A program made the translations under genes and the position numbers. Below are positions 6,175 through 14,043 of a stretch of DNA of 20,887 nt, one piece after another. The stretch covers positions 1-20,887 of the forward strand of contig CAYFZR010000037.1 of assembly GCA_964347835.1 (NCBI GenBank). Direction: 5' to 3'. The notes beneath the pieces were generated by a model that worked only from the letters and a program-made list of their open reading frames with translations, was not told where the DNA came from and did not search any database. Source of the stretch: CAYFZR01 sp964347835 [NCBI: uncultured archaeon]. GTDB lineage: Archaea; CAYFZR01. Positions within the stretch are counted from its first letter, which is position 1. Each line of letters starts with the position of its first letter.

Positions 6175-6879
6175 ATGAAGGCTGTTATACTCGCTGCTGG
6201 TATCGGGACGAGAATGCCAGAAATTACAAGAGGTAGACCAAAATGCTTGATAGAGATAGGAGAGAAGACGATTTTAGAAAGACAAATTGAAATTTTAAGA
6301 AAAAACTCTATAGAAAAGATATACGTTGTTATTGGATATAAAGCCGATAATGTAAGAGAAATATTAGGTAATATCGATGACGTAGAGCTAATAATGAACG
6401 AAGAATATGAAACTACGGAAAACATATACTCTCTTTATTTGGTCTGTAACTATCTAAAGGGAGGAGAATTTATTTTATTAAATGGAGATGCAATTTTTGA
6501 AGAAGGCATAATTAAGAAACTCATTTCAAAAGAAGGAGATATTGCACCTATAGATAGTAAGTATTATGATTTAGAAGAGCTAAAAGTTAGAGAAAGAAAT
6601 GGAAGAGTAGTTGAAATTTTACCGAAAAATACCTCGAAGGAAATGAGTGACGGCTCCACCATAGGAATTTTTAAACTTTCATCTAAAGGAAGTGAAATAT
6701 TATTTGATGAAATAGAAAGCTGTATCGAAAAAGAACTGAAAAGTGAGTGGTTTGAATATGCTTTAAACAATATACTCAAAAAAATTAAAATGTATTATGA
6801 AGATGTTCACGGACTAAAATGGATAGAAGTGGATACTGTAGAAGATATTAAAAAAGCCATAGAAATATTTGGTAGATAA
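6175..6879 (+). CDS. Stand-alone sugar/polyol-phosphate nucleotidyltransferase
   Basis: A 234-residue single-domain nucleotidyltransferase with all catalytic features: LAAGIGTR (6-13), K23 in GRPKCL, the NxxYxxTENIYSLYL stretch (75-89) seen in cytidylyltransferases acting on choline or inositol phosphates, the metal-binding NGD (103-105), and WIEVDT (216-221) with the second metal aspartate D220. It should transfer a nucleotide, most likely CMP from CTP, to a phosphorylated alcohol. It lies between the fused phosphotransferase and a glycerol-3-phosphate dehydrogenase, so glycerol 3-phosphate or inositol 1-phosphate are the best substrate guesses. It could supply the CDP-alcohol that the degenerate domain of the preceding protein can no longer make. 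Substrate is inference; enzyme class is clear. No obvious Shine-Dalgarno site precedes the ATG. Confidence 0.85.
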   Translation: MKAVILAAGIGTRMPEITRGRPKCLIEIGEKTILERQIEILRKNSIEKIYVVIGYKADNVREILGNIDDVELIMNEEYETTENIYSLYLVCNYLKGGEFILLNGDAIFEEGIIKKLISKEGDIAPIDSKYYDLEELKVRERNGRVVEILPKNTSKEMSDGSTIGIFKLSSKGSEILFDEIESCIEKELKSEWFEYALNNILKKIKMYYEDVHGLKWIEVDTVEDIKKAIEIFGR

Positions 6880-6880
6880 A

Positions 6881-7918
6881 ATGAAAATAAGCGTTGTAGG
6901 CACTGGAATGTTTGGATTTGCACTTTCTCGTTATTTAGGGAAAAAATATTTGAAGAACAAAGACGTTGAAATAAAGGCTTATGATTCAAATAAAGAAGTA
7001 ATAAATCATTTAAAAAATTACAGGACGCATCTGTATCATTTTAAAGATAAGAAATTACCTTCGAATGTTTCTTTGACAACAGATAAAAAAGAATTGATAA
7101 TGAATGCAGAAATTGTTATTTTGGTAATTCCCTCTACAGCAATTAGAGAGGTTATAGCGGAAATAAGGAAATTTCTTGAAGAAGATGTGGTAATTTTGAA
7201 TACTGCGAAGGCGTTGGAAATTAAATCAGCTAAAATATTTTCAGAAGTAATTAAGGAAGAAATGTCTACTACTCCAATAAATTATGAAATTGCAAAAATA
7301 TCCGGTGGAACATTCGCCAGAGATTTAGTATACGGCGCGCCTTTAGGAGCAGATATTGCATGTGAAAATCATTCTATTCTAAAAAAATTGCAGGAGGTTT
7401 TTCATAGCAATAATCTTCGCATTTACGGAAACAGCGATTTAATTGGTGTCGAATATGCGGGAGCTTTTAAAAATGTTATCGCCATACTAGCAGGAATAAT
7501 ATTTGGCTTAAAATTGCCATATGGAAGCGAAACTCACATGATTTCAAGAGCCGCTAAAGAGGCAAAAGATATCGCAGTTGCTCTTGGAGCGATGCCCCAT
7601 ACTTTTTCTATGGAGTGCCAATGTTGGGGTAATGACTTGTGGATGAGTTGCACAGGTAAGTCTAGAAACAGAGAATTTGGCAGATTGATAGGAAAAGGAT
7701 TGACTCCAAAAGATGCTTTAGATAAAATGGAAACAGAGCATAGGTTAGTAGAAGGGTACTACACGACAAAGGCATTTCCCATATTATGTAAAAAAACAGA
7801 TGTAGAGGTTCCTATTTTTAATGAAATATATGAAATAGTTCATAAAAATAAAAATCCTCCTGAATCAATTGAATATTTAATGGATAGAGAAGCCGAATAT
7901 ATTGAAGATATTATTTAG
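6881..7918 (+). CDS. gpsA: NAD(P)-dependent sn-glycerol-3-phosphate dehydrogenase (bacterial GpsA type)
   Basis: The ATG at 6881, one base after the previous stop, gives 345 residues and is preferred over an upstream TTG at 6869. Family features are the N-terminal GTGMFG dinucleotide loop (residues 7-12), NTAKALE (catalytic-domain lysine, compare NTKGLE), SGGTFARD (compare SGPSFA), YAGAFKNVIAI with the catalytic lysine, and SRNREFG, the substrate phosphate-binding arginine segment. The enzyme interconverts dihydroxyacetone phosphate and sn-glycerol 3-phosphate. Archaeal membrane lipids are built on sn-glycerol 1-phosphate by an unrelated enzyme, so here it more likely feeds the CDP-polyol cassette, for example as the acceptor for glycerophosphodiester synthesis. 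It ends in TAG. Confidence 0.88.
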   Translation: MKISVVGTGMFGFALSRYLGKKYLKNKDVEIKAYDSNKEVINHLKNYRTHLYHFKDKKLPSNVSLTTDKKELIMNAEIVILVIPSTAIREVIAEIRKFLEEDVVILNTAKALEIKSAKIFSEVIKEEMSTTPINYEIAKISGGTFARDLVYGAPLGADIACENHSILKKLQEVFHSNNLRIYGNSDLIGVEYAGAFKNVIAILAGIIFGLKLPYGSETHMISRAAKEAKDIAVALGAMPHTFSMECQCWGNDLWMSCTGKSRNREFGRLIGKGLTPKDALDKMETEHRLVEGYYTTKAFPILCKKTDVEVPIFNEIYEIVHKNKNPPESIEYLMDREAEYIEDII

Positions 7919-7947
7919 GAATGTATTAAAGAAAGATGGTGAATACA

Positions 7948-8280
7948 ATGAAAAAATTTATGCTGTTATTCGTAGGCCTAGAATTAAAACCCGCAGATGC
8001 GGATGCAGAAACGCAAGTATATATGAAAAAATGGGGGGAATGGATGGAGGGTCTGGTAAAGAAAGGCGCACTTGAATCTGGCTCGCCATTTGAATGGAGA
8101 GGAAAGGTTGTTGAGAAAGATTCTGTTTCAGATTATCAACCACCAGGAGTCGATATTGGTGGCTATATGATTATCAACGCCGCCTCATTGGATGAAGCAG
8201 TTGAGATTGCCAAGCAAGCACCAAATGTAGCTTTAGGTGGAACGGTGGTTGTTAGGCCATGTATGGATGTGAAAATGTAA
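7948..8280 (+). CDS. YCII-related domain protein
   Basis: A protein of 110 residues from the ATG at 7948, chosen because GGTGA (7938-7942) sits five bases upstream; the ATG at 7936 would add four residues. It starts KKFMLLFVGLE, a typical first strand of YCII/DGPF proteins, and ends with GGYMIINAASLDEAVEIAKQ (the conserved helix after the second strand) and TVVVRP. Members form small ferredoxin-like dimers; most have no assigned reaction. It lies 29 bases after the glycerol-3-phosphate dehydrogenase and may be read from the same transcript, but a functional link is not evident. Fold assignment is good; function is unknown. Confidence 0.75.
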   Translation: MKKFMLLFVGLELKPADADAETQVYMKKWGEWMEGLVKKGALESGSPFEWRGKVVEKDSVSDYQPPGVDIGGYMIINAASLDEAVEIAKQAPNVALGGTVVVRPCMDVKM

Positions 8281-8331
8281 CGGATTTGCTGCAATTGGCT
8301 TTTTGACGAAATACCCTCCACTTTGCTAAAG

Positions 8332-8417
8332 TGCGGGGGGAGGGATTTGAACCCACGACGAGCCTGCGCTCACTGGATCTTGAGTCCAGCGCCGTTGACC
8401 AACTTGGCTACCCCCGC
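8332..8417 (-). tRNA. tRNA-Leu (anticodon CAA)
   Basis: The minus strand folds as a class II tRNA of 86 bases: acceptor GCGGGGG/CCCCCGC, D arm GCC...GGC, anticodon stem CTGGA/TCCAG with loop CTCAAGA (anticodon CAA, reading UUG), a long variable arm (GAGC/GCTC), and T loop TTCAAAT. The discriminator base is A and CCA is not encoded. The T stem GTGGG/CCCTC contains one T-T mismatch. The GC-rich acceptor fits a thermophile. A TATA element about 28 bases upstream (8441-8450) serves it. Confidence 0.93.
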
Positions 8418-8440
8418 TTTAATCTGATAACGAAATTATC

Positions 8441-8450
8441 CTATATATCT
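8441..8450. promoter_or_regulatory. Shared, two-way TATA element between tRNA-Leu and truA
   Basis: CCTATATATC is close to symmetrical. On the minus strand it stands about 28 bases before the tRNA 5' end. On the plus strand it predicts transcription from about 8472, after the first possible ATG of truA (8453) and before the ATG at 8495, which supports the shorter truA start. Confidence 0.5.
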
Positions 8451-8494
8451 TTATGGAACATAAAATTTTTCTTAGGTCGCCTTTAAGAAGATGT

Positions 8495-9289
8495 ATGGAG
8501 AGACATGCCCTGAAGATAGCGTACGATGGATCGAATTATTATGGATTCCAGATACAGAGGGATAAACCCACAATCCAAGGAACATTGCTCAATGCCTTGC
8601 GGGACTTAGAGATCACTGATAAATTCTCTTACGCGAGCAGAACAGACAGAGGCGTCTCCGCAATAGGACAAACAATATCTTTTTCATCAGATTCCAGTTT
8701 AGTTGAACCCAGAATAATAAACTCAAAATTACCTGCAGACATTAGGGTAGTAGGTCACGTAAAACCTCCACTGGAGTTCGATCCGAGGATTGTTAAGAGA
8801 AAGTGGTACAGGTACGTATGTTTGGACGAGAAATTTAGTACTGAAAATTTAGAAGGAGCTATAGATCTTTTAACAGGAACTCACAATTTTAGAAACTTTT
8901 GTAAAGGCGAATGCAGGAATGCAAGAGTGACATTAGAACGAATAGAATTTAAAAACAAAGATAAACTTTTTATTTTTGATTTTTACGCGAAAAGATTTCT
9001 TTGGACAATGATAAGAAAGATTGTAACAGTTTTACGAATGGTTTCACAGAACAGGATGAGTTTGGAAGAATTAGAATTTCTGTTAAAGGGCGAGGGTACA
9101 AAAAAACCCGAGTTAGCAGAGCCTTACGGTCTAATCCTCATGGACACCTATTACGATAACGTTCACTTCAAATATGATAAAGAAGCCATAGATTTTTTTA
9201 AGGACAACATAGAGAAGAAGATCAGTATATATTTATCTAGGTACCATACATACGAGGTAATGTCTGAGGCCTTCGGGGGGTTAAGGTGA
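8495..9289 (+). CDS. truA: tRNA pseudouridine(38-40) synthase TruA
   Basis: A 264-residue TruA-family enzyme that makes pseudouridine in the anticodon arm of tRNAs. It begins HALKIAYDGSNYYGFQIQ, the conserved first strand, and carries the catalytic aspartate D51 in YASRTDRGVSAIGQ. Further family segments are NFRNFC (about 135-140) and the late RKIVTVLRMV. An in-frame ATG at 8453 would add 14 residues with no family similarity and lies upstream of the predicted transcription start, so 8495 is used. The stop overlaps the GTG of the next gene (GTGA), coupling it to a membrane sensor protein with no evident link to tRNA modification. It lies next to a tRNA-Leu gene, which is read the other way. 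Confidence 0.93.
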   Translation: MERHALKIAYDGSNYYGFQIQRDKPTIQGTLLNALRDLEITDKFSYASRTDRGVSAIGQTISFSSDSSLVEPRIINSKLPADIRVVGHVKPPLEFDPRIVKRKWYRYVCLDEKFSTENLEGAIDLLTGTHNFRNFCKGECRNARVTLERIEFKNKDKLFIFDFYAKRFLWTMIRKIVTVLRMVSQNRMSLEELEFLLKGEGTKKPELAEPYGLILMDTYYDNVHFKYDKEAIDFFKDNIEKKISIYLSRYHTYEVMSEAFGGLR

Positions 9290-10227
9290 CAAAAAAGGCA
9301 TTAATATTATTGTTCTTACTGATTCAACCAGCCTTGGCTAGTTATGATGTGGTGATAGTTAACAACGACATCGCTACTGACCGGATAATCGCGGAGAGTT
9401 ATGCGCAAAAAGAAAAAATCCCTCTTATAACACTTACTGGCTCTTTGTCTGGGCAATTTGAGCAGGAACTAAAAGGGTATTCCGACTTTGGTTGGAGTAA
9501 AGTTCTGATAATTGGAGGAACAACCGCCGTCACAAAGGACGTAGAGAGTTTTCTTGAGGCTCAAGATTTCACGGTAACGAGGATATGGGATTGGGACAGA
9601 ACCGGAACAGCCGCCAGAGCCGCCTTAGATCTGTGGGGGATATCAGAAGAGGTTGTTTTGGTGAACGGCGATGACTCAAACTCCATACTTGTAGCGGGCA
9701 GATATGCGATAACCAAAAATTGTCCCCTTCTGTTAACAGAATCTGGGAGACTTACATCTACTACAGAAATCGCTATTGATAGAATGAAGGTTAAAAAAGC
9801 ATATTTGGTGGGTCCAAATTTCAATCAAGACACGCAAAACATCATTAATTCTAAAAAAATTGAGATTGTGCGGATAGGCGAGAACATAGAAACAAGTCCT
9901 GCAATAACGATTCCAAGCGGCAAATTCCCCATAGAATATGCTATAGTCTCTCTAATTTTCCTCTTAATTGGAATTGTATTGGGTACGGCAATATATCCAA
10001 AGAAAAAAGATATAATAAGCGTTTTTACGGAAGAAGAAAAAGTGATCATAGAAAAAATAAAAGAGGCAGGAGGTCGATTGAAACAGGAAGAACTTCCTTC
10101 GATAACCAAGATGTCCAGACCTAAGGTGAGTAGGTTGGTTTCTAGTTTAGAAGAGAGAGGAGTAATACTAAAAGAGAGAGAAGGCAAATCTTATAAACTA
10201 AAACTTAAGAAAAATTTGTTTAAGTAA
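9286..10227 (+). CDS. Membrane-spanning sensor: extracellular cell-wall-binding-2-like domain, one helix, cytoplasmic winged helix
   Basis: A 313-residue protein starting at GTG. Residues 1-19 are a signal peptide (hydrophobic LILLFLLIQPALA, cleavage after ALA). Residues 20-200 show two alternating units of the cell-wall-binding repeat 2 type, with KVLIIGGTTAV, TRIWDWDRTGTAARAAL (compare R-x-x-G-x-D-R-Y-x-T-A), VVLVNGDDSNSILVAGRYA, PLLLTES and KAYLVGP. One membrane helix lies at about 218-237 and is followed by positive residues (PKKKD), giving an outside N-terminus. Residues 246-310 are a winged-helix DNA-binding domain (EELPSITKMSRPKVSRLVSSLEERGVI, then the wing EREGKSYKLKL). This is a one-component regulator able to report on the cell surface directly to DNA. 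Targets are unknown. It overlaps truA by four bases. Confidence 0.78.
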   Translation: MTKKALILLFLLIQPALASYDVVIVNNDIATDRIIAESYAQKEKIPLITLTGSLSGQFEQELKGYSDFGWSKVLIIGGTTAVTKDVESFLEAQDFTVTRIWDWDRTGTAARAALDLWGISEEVVLVNGDDSNSILVAGRYAITKNCPLLLTESGRLTSTTEIAIDRMKVKKAYLVGPNFNQDTQNIINSKKIEIVRIGENIETSPAITIPSGKFPIEYAIVSLIFLLIGIVLGTAIYPKKKDIISVFTEEEKVIIEKIKEAGGRLKQEELPSITKMSRPKVSRLVSSLEERGVILKEREGKSYKLKLKKNLFK

Positions 10228-10326
10228 ATAAAATTTCGATTGCAAACGTTAGGAGAAACAGTAAAAAAAAAAGTATAGTTGAGAGGTAAAGAATATAGAC
10301 GATTGGAAGCATTTCATCCACAAGAA

Positions 10327-10337
10327 GTTTATATTTA
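10327..10337 (+). promoter_or_regulatory. TATA box of the DUF354 gene
   Basis: GTTTATATTTA lies about 30-40 bases before the GTG start at 10367 and predicts a leader of about ten bases. It sits in a 139-bp gap that otherwise shows nothing but AT-rich sequence and a ten-A run. Confidence 0.45.
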
Positions 10338-10366
10338 TGATCATTCTTTATTCACGGGTAAATTGA

Positions 10367-11470
10367 GTGATATGGATCGACATTACTAATGCACCTCATG
10401 TACATATATTTAAAAATCTTGTTAAAAATCTCTCCAACAAACACGAAATTACAGTAACTGCTAGGGATTTTGGACCGATTTTTGATTTGTTGGAAGAGGA
10501 GAACATAGAATATGTTCCAGTTGGGAAACATGGCGGCCCTACTAGACATGGAAAGTTAAATGCAAGCATCGACAGAGAAAGAGAACTTTATAATATAGTA
10601 AATAAAAAAAATCCCGATATATGTGTGTTTAAACATTCAGTGGAGGCTGCAAGAGTCGCATTTGGTTTAAAAATCTACACCCTAGGATTAATAGACAACG
10701 AGTACGCAGAGGCTCAAAATAGACTTATAATACCCTTAACAGACAAAATAATAACCCCCTCAGTAATACCCACTCAAAAAATCACACATTATGGCGCAAA
10801 AAAAGAAAACATTACCACTTTTGATGGCGTATGCGAGTTTTCTCACGTAAAAGAGATATATGATCCAGAGACAATAAAAAGACAAATTCCAGAATTAGAA
10901 ACTGGAAAAAAGGTTATAACTATAAGACCAGAACCTATTCTTGCTGATTATATGAGGGAGAATGGAGATAACACTCTTTCAACCTCAATAATCTATAATC
11001 TATTAAAGATTAGAGATGACATTCAAATAATATTTCTACCAAGATCAGAAAGACAAATACAAGAGACAAGGTTGTTATTCGATGAGAGGGTTATATGCCC
11101 CAGAAGCATTCAAGGACCTACTCTACTCTCCATCTCATCTCTGCTTATCGGAGGAGGAGGTACTATGAACAGGGAAGCGGCTTTACTTGGCACTCCAAGT
11201 ATATCTTGTTATCCAGGGGAAACACTCGCCGTAAGTAAGTATTTTATAGAAAAAAATTTGATATTCCAATCTCTAGATGTAGAGAAAATCTTAGACAAAA
11301 CCGTCGAAATTCTTGACTCGGACATTGAGGAATACAGGGAGAGGGCAAAGAATTTATTGGAGAGTATGGAGGACCCAGTAGACGTTTTGATGAGAGAGAT
11401 AGAAATAAAAATAGGAAGAAGCGAAGAAAAGATCGGCGTTGAGATGGGCAAAGCTACCCAACACAACTAA
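10367..11470 (+). CDS. DUF354 protein, GT-B glycosyltransferase-like
   Basis: A 367-residue protein from a GTG start, opening IWIDITNAPHVHIFKNL, which is the hallmark N-terminus of the archaeal/bacterial DUF354 family. The family has the two-domain fold of UDP-GlcNAc 2-epimerase and GT-B glycosyltransferases. Seen here are RHGKLNASIDRERELYNIV (about 60-78), ITIRPEP (184-190), and the nucleotide-sugar style loop LLIGGGGTMNREAALLGTPSISCYPGE (257-283). It is cytoplasmic or loosely membrane-bound, and likely acts on a nucleotide sugar in surface glycan synthesis. It stands alone with its own promoter and is convergent with the Nudix gene five bases away. The exact reaction is unknown. Confidence 0.8.
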   Translation: MIWIDITNAPHVHIFKNLVKNLSNKHEITVTARDFGPIFDLLEEENIEYVPVGKHGGPTRHGKLNASIDRERELYNIVNKKNPDICVFKHSVEAARVAFGLKIYTLGLIDNEYAEAQNRLIIPLTDKIITPSVIPTQKITHYGAKKENITTFDGVCEFSHVKEIYDPETIKRQIPELETGKKVITIRPEPILADYMRENGDNTLSTSIIYNLLKIRDDIQIIFLPRSERQIQETRLLFDERVICPRSIQGPTLLSISSLLIGGGGTMNREAALLGTPSISCYPGETLAVSKYFIEKNLIFQSLDVEKILDKTVEILDSDIEEYRERAKNLLESMEDPVDVLMREIEIKIGRSEEKIGVEMGKATQHN

Positions 11471-11475
11471 ATAAT

Positions 11476-11904
11476 CTATAATTTTGATTTGTTAATTATT
11501 CGTTTAATCATGTCCTTTGTAGTTTTAGCAATCTTAAATCTACCTAAATCTTCTATACTTATCCATTTAGCATCTGATACGTCTGATCCTGCCTGTAATT
11601 CTCCTTCTTTGTACTTTGCTAGGTAATCAACAAGGATGTAATGAAACCTTACATTTCCCTGATCATCATATATTATATCCTCTATCACGTCTATTAAGCG
11701 AATAATCTCTATTTTTATGTTGGTTTCCTCTTCAACCTCTCTTTTTATGGCATTTTCTATAGTTTCGCCTACATTTAAGACTCCTCCAGGAATTGCCCAA
11801 TAACCTTTTCTTGGTTCTTTTCCTCTTTTTACGAGTAGAATTTTGTTTTTATTTAGCACAACCGCTCCAACACCAACAACCGGCATCTTTGGATACTCTC
11901 GCAT
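11476..11904 (-). CDS. Nudix hydrolase
   Basis: From the ATG at 11902-11904 the protein has 142 residues; a longer frame (to 11970) overlaps RNase HII and is not needed. The Nudix box is complete except that T61 replaces the second glycine: G41-x5-E47-x7-R55-E56-V-x-E59-E60. Before it stands GYWAIPGG and the strand VGVGAVVLNKNKILLVKRG typical of ADP-ribose or nucleotide-sugar pyrophosphatases. It would split a nucleoside diphosphate linked to another group, using magnesium. It follows RNase HII after a two-base gap, with a GGTGTG site six bases before the ATG, so the two are coupled. The substrate cannot be read from the sequence. Ends in TAG. Confidence 0.87.
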   Translation of the reverse strand: MREYPKMPVVGVGAVVLNKNKILLVKRGKEPRKGYWAIPGGVLNVGETIENAIKREVEEETNIKIEIIRLIDVIEDIIYDDQGNVRFHYILVDYLAKYKEGELQAGSDVSDAKWISIEDLGRFKIAKTTKDMIKRIINKSKL

Positions 11905-11906
11905 TA

Positions 11907-12536
11907 TCACACCAACCTCTTCTCGACCCTCGCTATAGTTTTCCAGAACGTTCTTACTATGGGTGGCCATTTCTTGTTCTCTCTATAATAATCCTCAAGC
12001 CATTTGATTGTTTTAATATCGTTAGGAGTTCCAGAGCCAAAATCTCCATATTTAACTCTTATTTTTTCCATTTCAAGATTGTGGATGTACTTTGCATAAA
12101 CAGATGCAGAGCTTACGGCAATGTAGTTTTCATCGGCTTTTCTTTCTATAACCAAATTTTCAAAATCTAAAAGACTCAACAAGATTTCTTTGGCTCCAAA
12201 ATCATCTATAATTATTTTTTCTGGATCATTCCTTTCAATTGCTTCTTTCAGCAGTTTTTGGTAGAATAGAGCAATCGCGTAGTTCAAGTTTATCTCTATT
12301 TGGTGCAACTTATTTAGGATCTGCGCAGGAACTATTTCAACCCCATAATCTATTGCTCTTCTCTTTATATTGTTAGCATGTCTTTCTAAGGTTTTTTTTG
12401 AAGAATACTTCTTTGAATCTTGGATTCCTACCTTCTTAAGAATACTCTCTCCCTTTTTATCCAATGCTACCGCCGCAATTACCAGAGGACCAATTACAGG
12501 ACCCTTTCCTGTTTCATCTGCACCAACAACAATCAT
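11907..12536 (-). CDS. rnhB: Ribonuclease HII
   Basis: A 209-residue enzyme that cuts the RNA strand of RNA-DNA hybrids and removes single ribonucleotides from DNA. The N-terminus MIVVGADETGKGPVIGPLV holds D7-E8, the IIIDDFG strand holds the next aspartate (about 112), and ADENYIAVSSASVYAK holds D135. The GKGP variant (K instead of R) is common in archaeal enzymes. The frame is open up to 12611, but those 25 residues are a phenylalanine-rich stretch overlapping the promoter and the neighbouring gene. A TATA (CTATTTATAGA on the minus strand, 12562-12572) predicts transcription from about 12540, so the ATG at 12534-12536 is used with almost no leader. It is followed directly by the Nudix gene. 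Confidence 0.93.
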   Translation of the reverse strand: MIVVGADETGKGPVIGPLVIAAVALDKKGESILKKVGIQDSKKYSSKKTLERHANNIKRRAIDYGVEIVPAQILNKLHQIEINLNYAIALFYQKLLKEAIERNDPEKIIIDDFGAKEILLSLLDFENLVIERKADENYIAVSSASVYAKYIHNLEMEKIRVKYGDFGSGTPNDIKTIKWLEDYYRENKKWPPIVRTFWKTIARVEKRLV

Positions 12537-12561
12537 AAACCAGAAAAAGAATGTGAAAACT

Positions 12562-12572
12562 TCTATAAATAG
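12562..12572 (-). promoter_or_regulatory. TATA box of the rnhB-Nudix unit
   Basis: CTATTTATAGA on the minus strand, about 25-30 bases before the rnhB ATG, in the gap after the NAD(P)HX repair gene. It fixes the short rnhB start. Confidence 0.5.
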
Positions 12573-12594
12573 AATTTCCAAAATCCTCGACAAA

Positions 12595-14043
12595 TTAAGG
12601 ATATCTATCAAAAATTTCTTTCAGTACCCTGGGGATGATATCCAATATATCTGAAGAGATAAAATCGAAACCATATTCTTCGTATGCCTTGTCTCCGGCG
12701 TACGAATTAAGGAAAGAAGATGCTACTGCCGCCTTAAATGGATCTGTTTTTATTAAAAAACCCGCTACAAGACCCGCTAGAATATCTCCCGTACCCCCTA
12801 CCGTCATGCCTGCATTTCCATAAGGGTTAAGTTTTGTTTTTTTACCATCGGAAATGATATCTATTCTTCCCTTTAGAATCACGGTGATCCCGTATTTATT
12901 AGCGGTGTTTACTATATTCTCTTTTTTAGCTTGAAGATTAAAAAGGCGCTCAAATTCCTTAGAATGCGGAGTAATTACGCAATTGGAGTCTTTGAGGATG
13001 GAAGGATCAATTTTTAACGCGTCTGCATCCAAAACAAACTTTTTTTGTCGAGCCTTTGCTATTTTTATGAGTTCTTGTACAGTGCTTATCGTATCTGGAT
13101 GATCCTGCAGGCCAGGACCTATTAATATTGTGTCTGATCTCTCTATCCAGTCATTTATACTTTTTATGTGTTTTTTTCTTAATAAATCCCCTTCTAAAGG
13201 TAGGGTGATAAGATCTGGTATTGAAGCAGCATGACTTGCTGCTCTTTCTGGGGAAGCCTGTATCACGAGATCCGCACCTACCCTTAAGGATGCAAGAGAA
13301 GAAAATCTTGGCGCTCCAGTATAAATTTTAGAGCCTCCGATTACCAACACTCTTCCGTTCATTCCCTTGTGGGAGTTAGGATCTCTCCTCCCGTAAGCAA
13401 GTTTTAAATCTCCAGGACCTGCGTAAATTTCTGCTTCGGGAGGAGCTCCAATAGGTATTACTTCTAGATTTTTAGAAGGCAATCCTCTTTTTCTTCTGTG
13501 AAAGGTAAGCGTAAGATCAGGTTTTACAAAAACTTCTCCTTTAACTCCGGTGTTTGGATCAACGCCGCTTGGAACATCCAAAGAAACCTTTATTCCTTTC
13601 GATTCGTTAAAGGCTATTATAGCCTCTCTAATTGGACTTCTAATCCTCCCTTTTACCCCAGTACCAAGCATAGCATCTACCAACAAGTCTGAATCTTCCC
13701 TTCCAATCTCAGAACTGTCACTAATTGTTTTTTTCTCAATTGAATTCATTTTTAGAATTAAATCCCAGTTTTTTAACGCTTCGTTTGTTTTAATCTGTTC
13801 TCTCTTTCCCAGGAAGTATACTTTAACATCTATTTCTCTTGCAAGATGTCTGGCACAGACTAGTCCATCTCCTCCATTGTTTCCTGTTCCGCACCAAATG
13901 ATAACCTTAGAGGGGGAGTAGTTTTTAAGAATATAATTAGCGGAGTTAGAACCGGCATTTTCCATCAGAATAATTCTTGAGACTCCTAAAAAATCAGAAT
14001 TTATGTCTATCGCTTCCATTTCTTCGGTAGTTACCGTATCCAT
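12595..14043 (-). CDS. nnr: Bifunctional NAD(P)HX epimerase / ADP-dependent dehydratase
   Basis: A 482-residue fusion that repairs hydrated NADH and NADPH, damage that forms faster at high temperature. Residues 1-210 are the YjeF-N epimerase domain, with ENAG (28-31), GTGNNGGDG (52-60), the catalytic-region DAMLGTG (123-129) and LDVPSGVD (155-162). Residues 215-480 are the carbohydrate-kinase-like dehydratase, with HKGMNGRVLVIGGS (225-238), ITPHSKEFERLF (357-368) and the nucleotide motif NAGMTVGGTGDILAG (410-424). Length and order match the usual archaeal and bacterial fused enzyme. It is divergent from the transporter gene across a 73-bp gap with TATA-like sequence (for example CCTTTTAAG on the minus strand, 14066-14074), which suggests a near-leaderless transcript. 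Confidence 0.93.
   Translation of the reverse strand: MDTVTTEEMEAIDINSDFLGVSRIILMENAGSNSANYILKNYSPSKVIIWCGTGNNGGDGLVCARHLAREIDVKVYFLGKREQIKTNEALKNWDLILKMNSIEKKTISDSSEIGREDSDLLVDAMLGTGVKGRIRSPIREAIIAFNESKGIKVSLDVPSGVDPNTGVKGEVFVKPDLTLTFHRRKRGLPSKNLEVIPIGAPPEAEIYAGPGDLKLAYGRRDPNSHKGMNGRVLVIGGSKIYTGAPRFSSLASLRVGADLVIQASPERAASHAASIPDLITLPLEGDLLRKKHIKSINDWIERSDTILIGPGLQDHPDTISTVQELIKIAKARQKKFVLDADALKIDPSILKDSNCVITPHSKEFERLFNLQAKKENIVNTANKYGITVILKGRIDIISDGKKTKLNPYGNAGMTVGGTGDILAGLVAGFLIKTDPFKAAVASSFLNSYAGDKAYEEYGFDFISSDILDIIPRVLKEIFDRYP

Noticed and set aside
6869-6880. TTG start giving four extra residues on the glycerol-3-phosphate dehydrogenase
   Set aside because: It overlaps the previous gene's end, and the ATG at 6881 places the nucleotide-binding strand at the usual position.
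12537-12611. N-terminal extension of RNase HII
   Set aside because: Hydrophobic stretch not found in the family, overlapping the upstream gene and the TATA box; the ATG at 12536 fits the family start.
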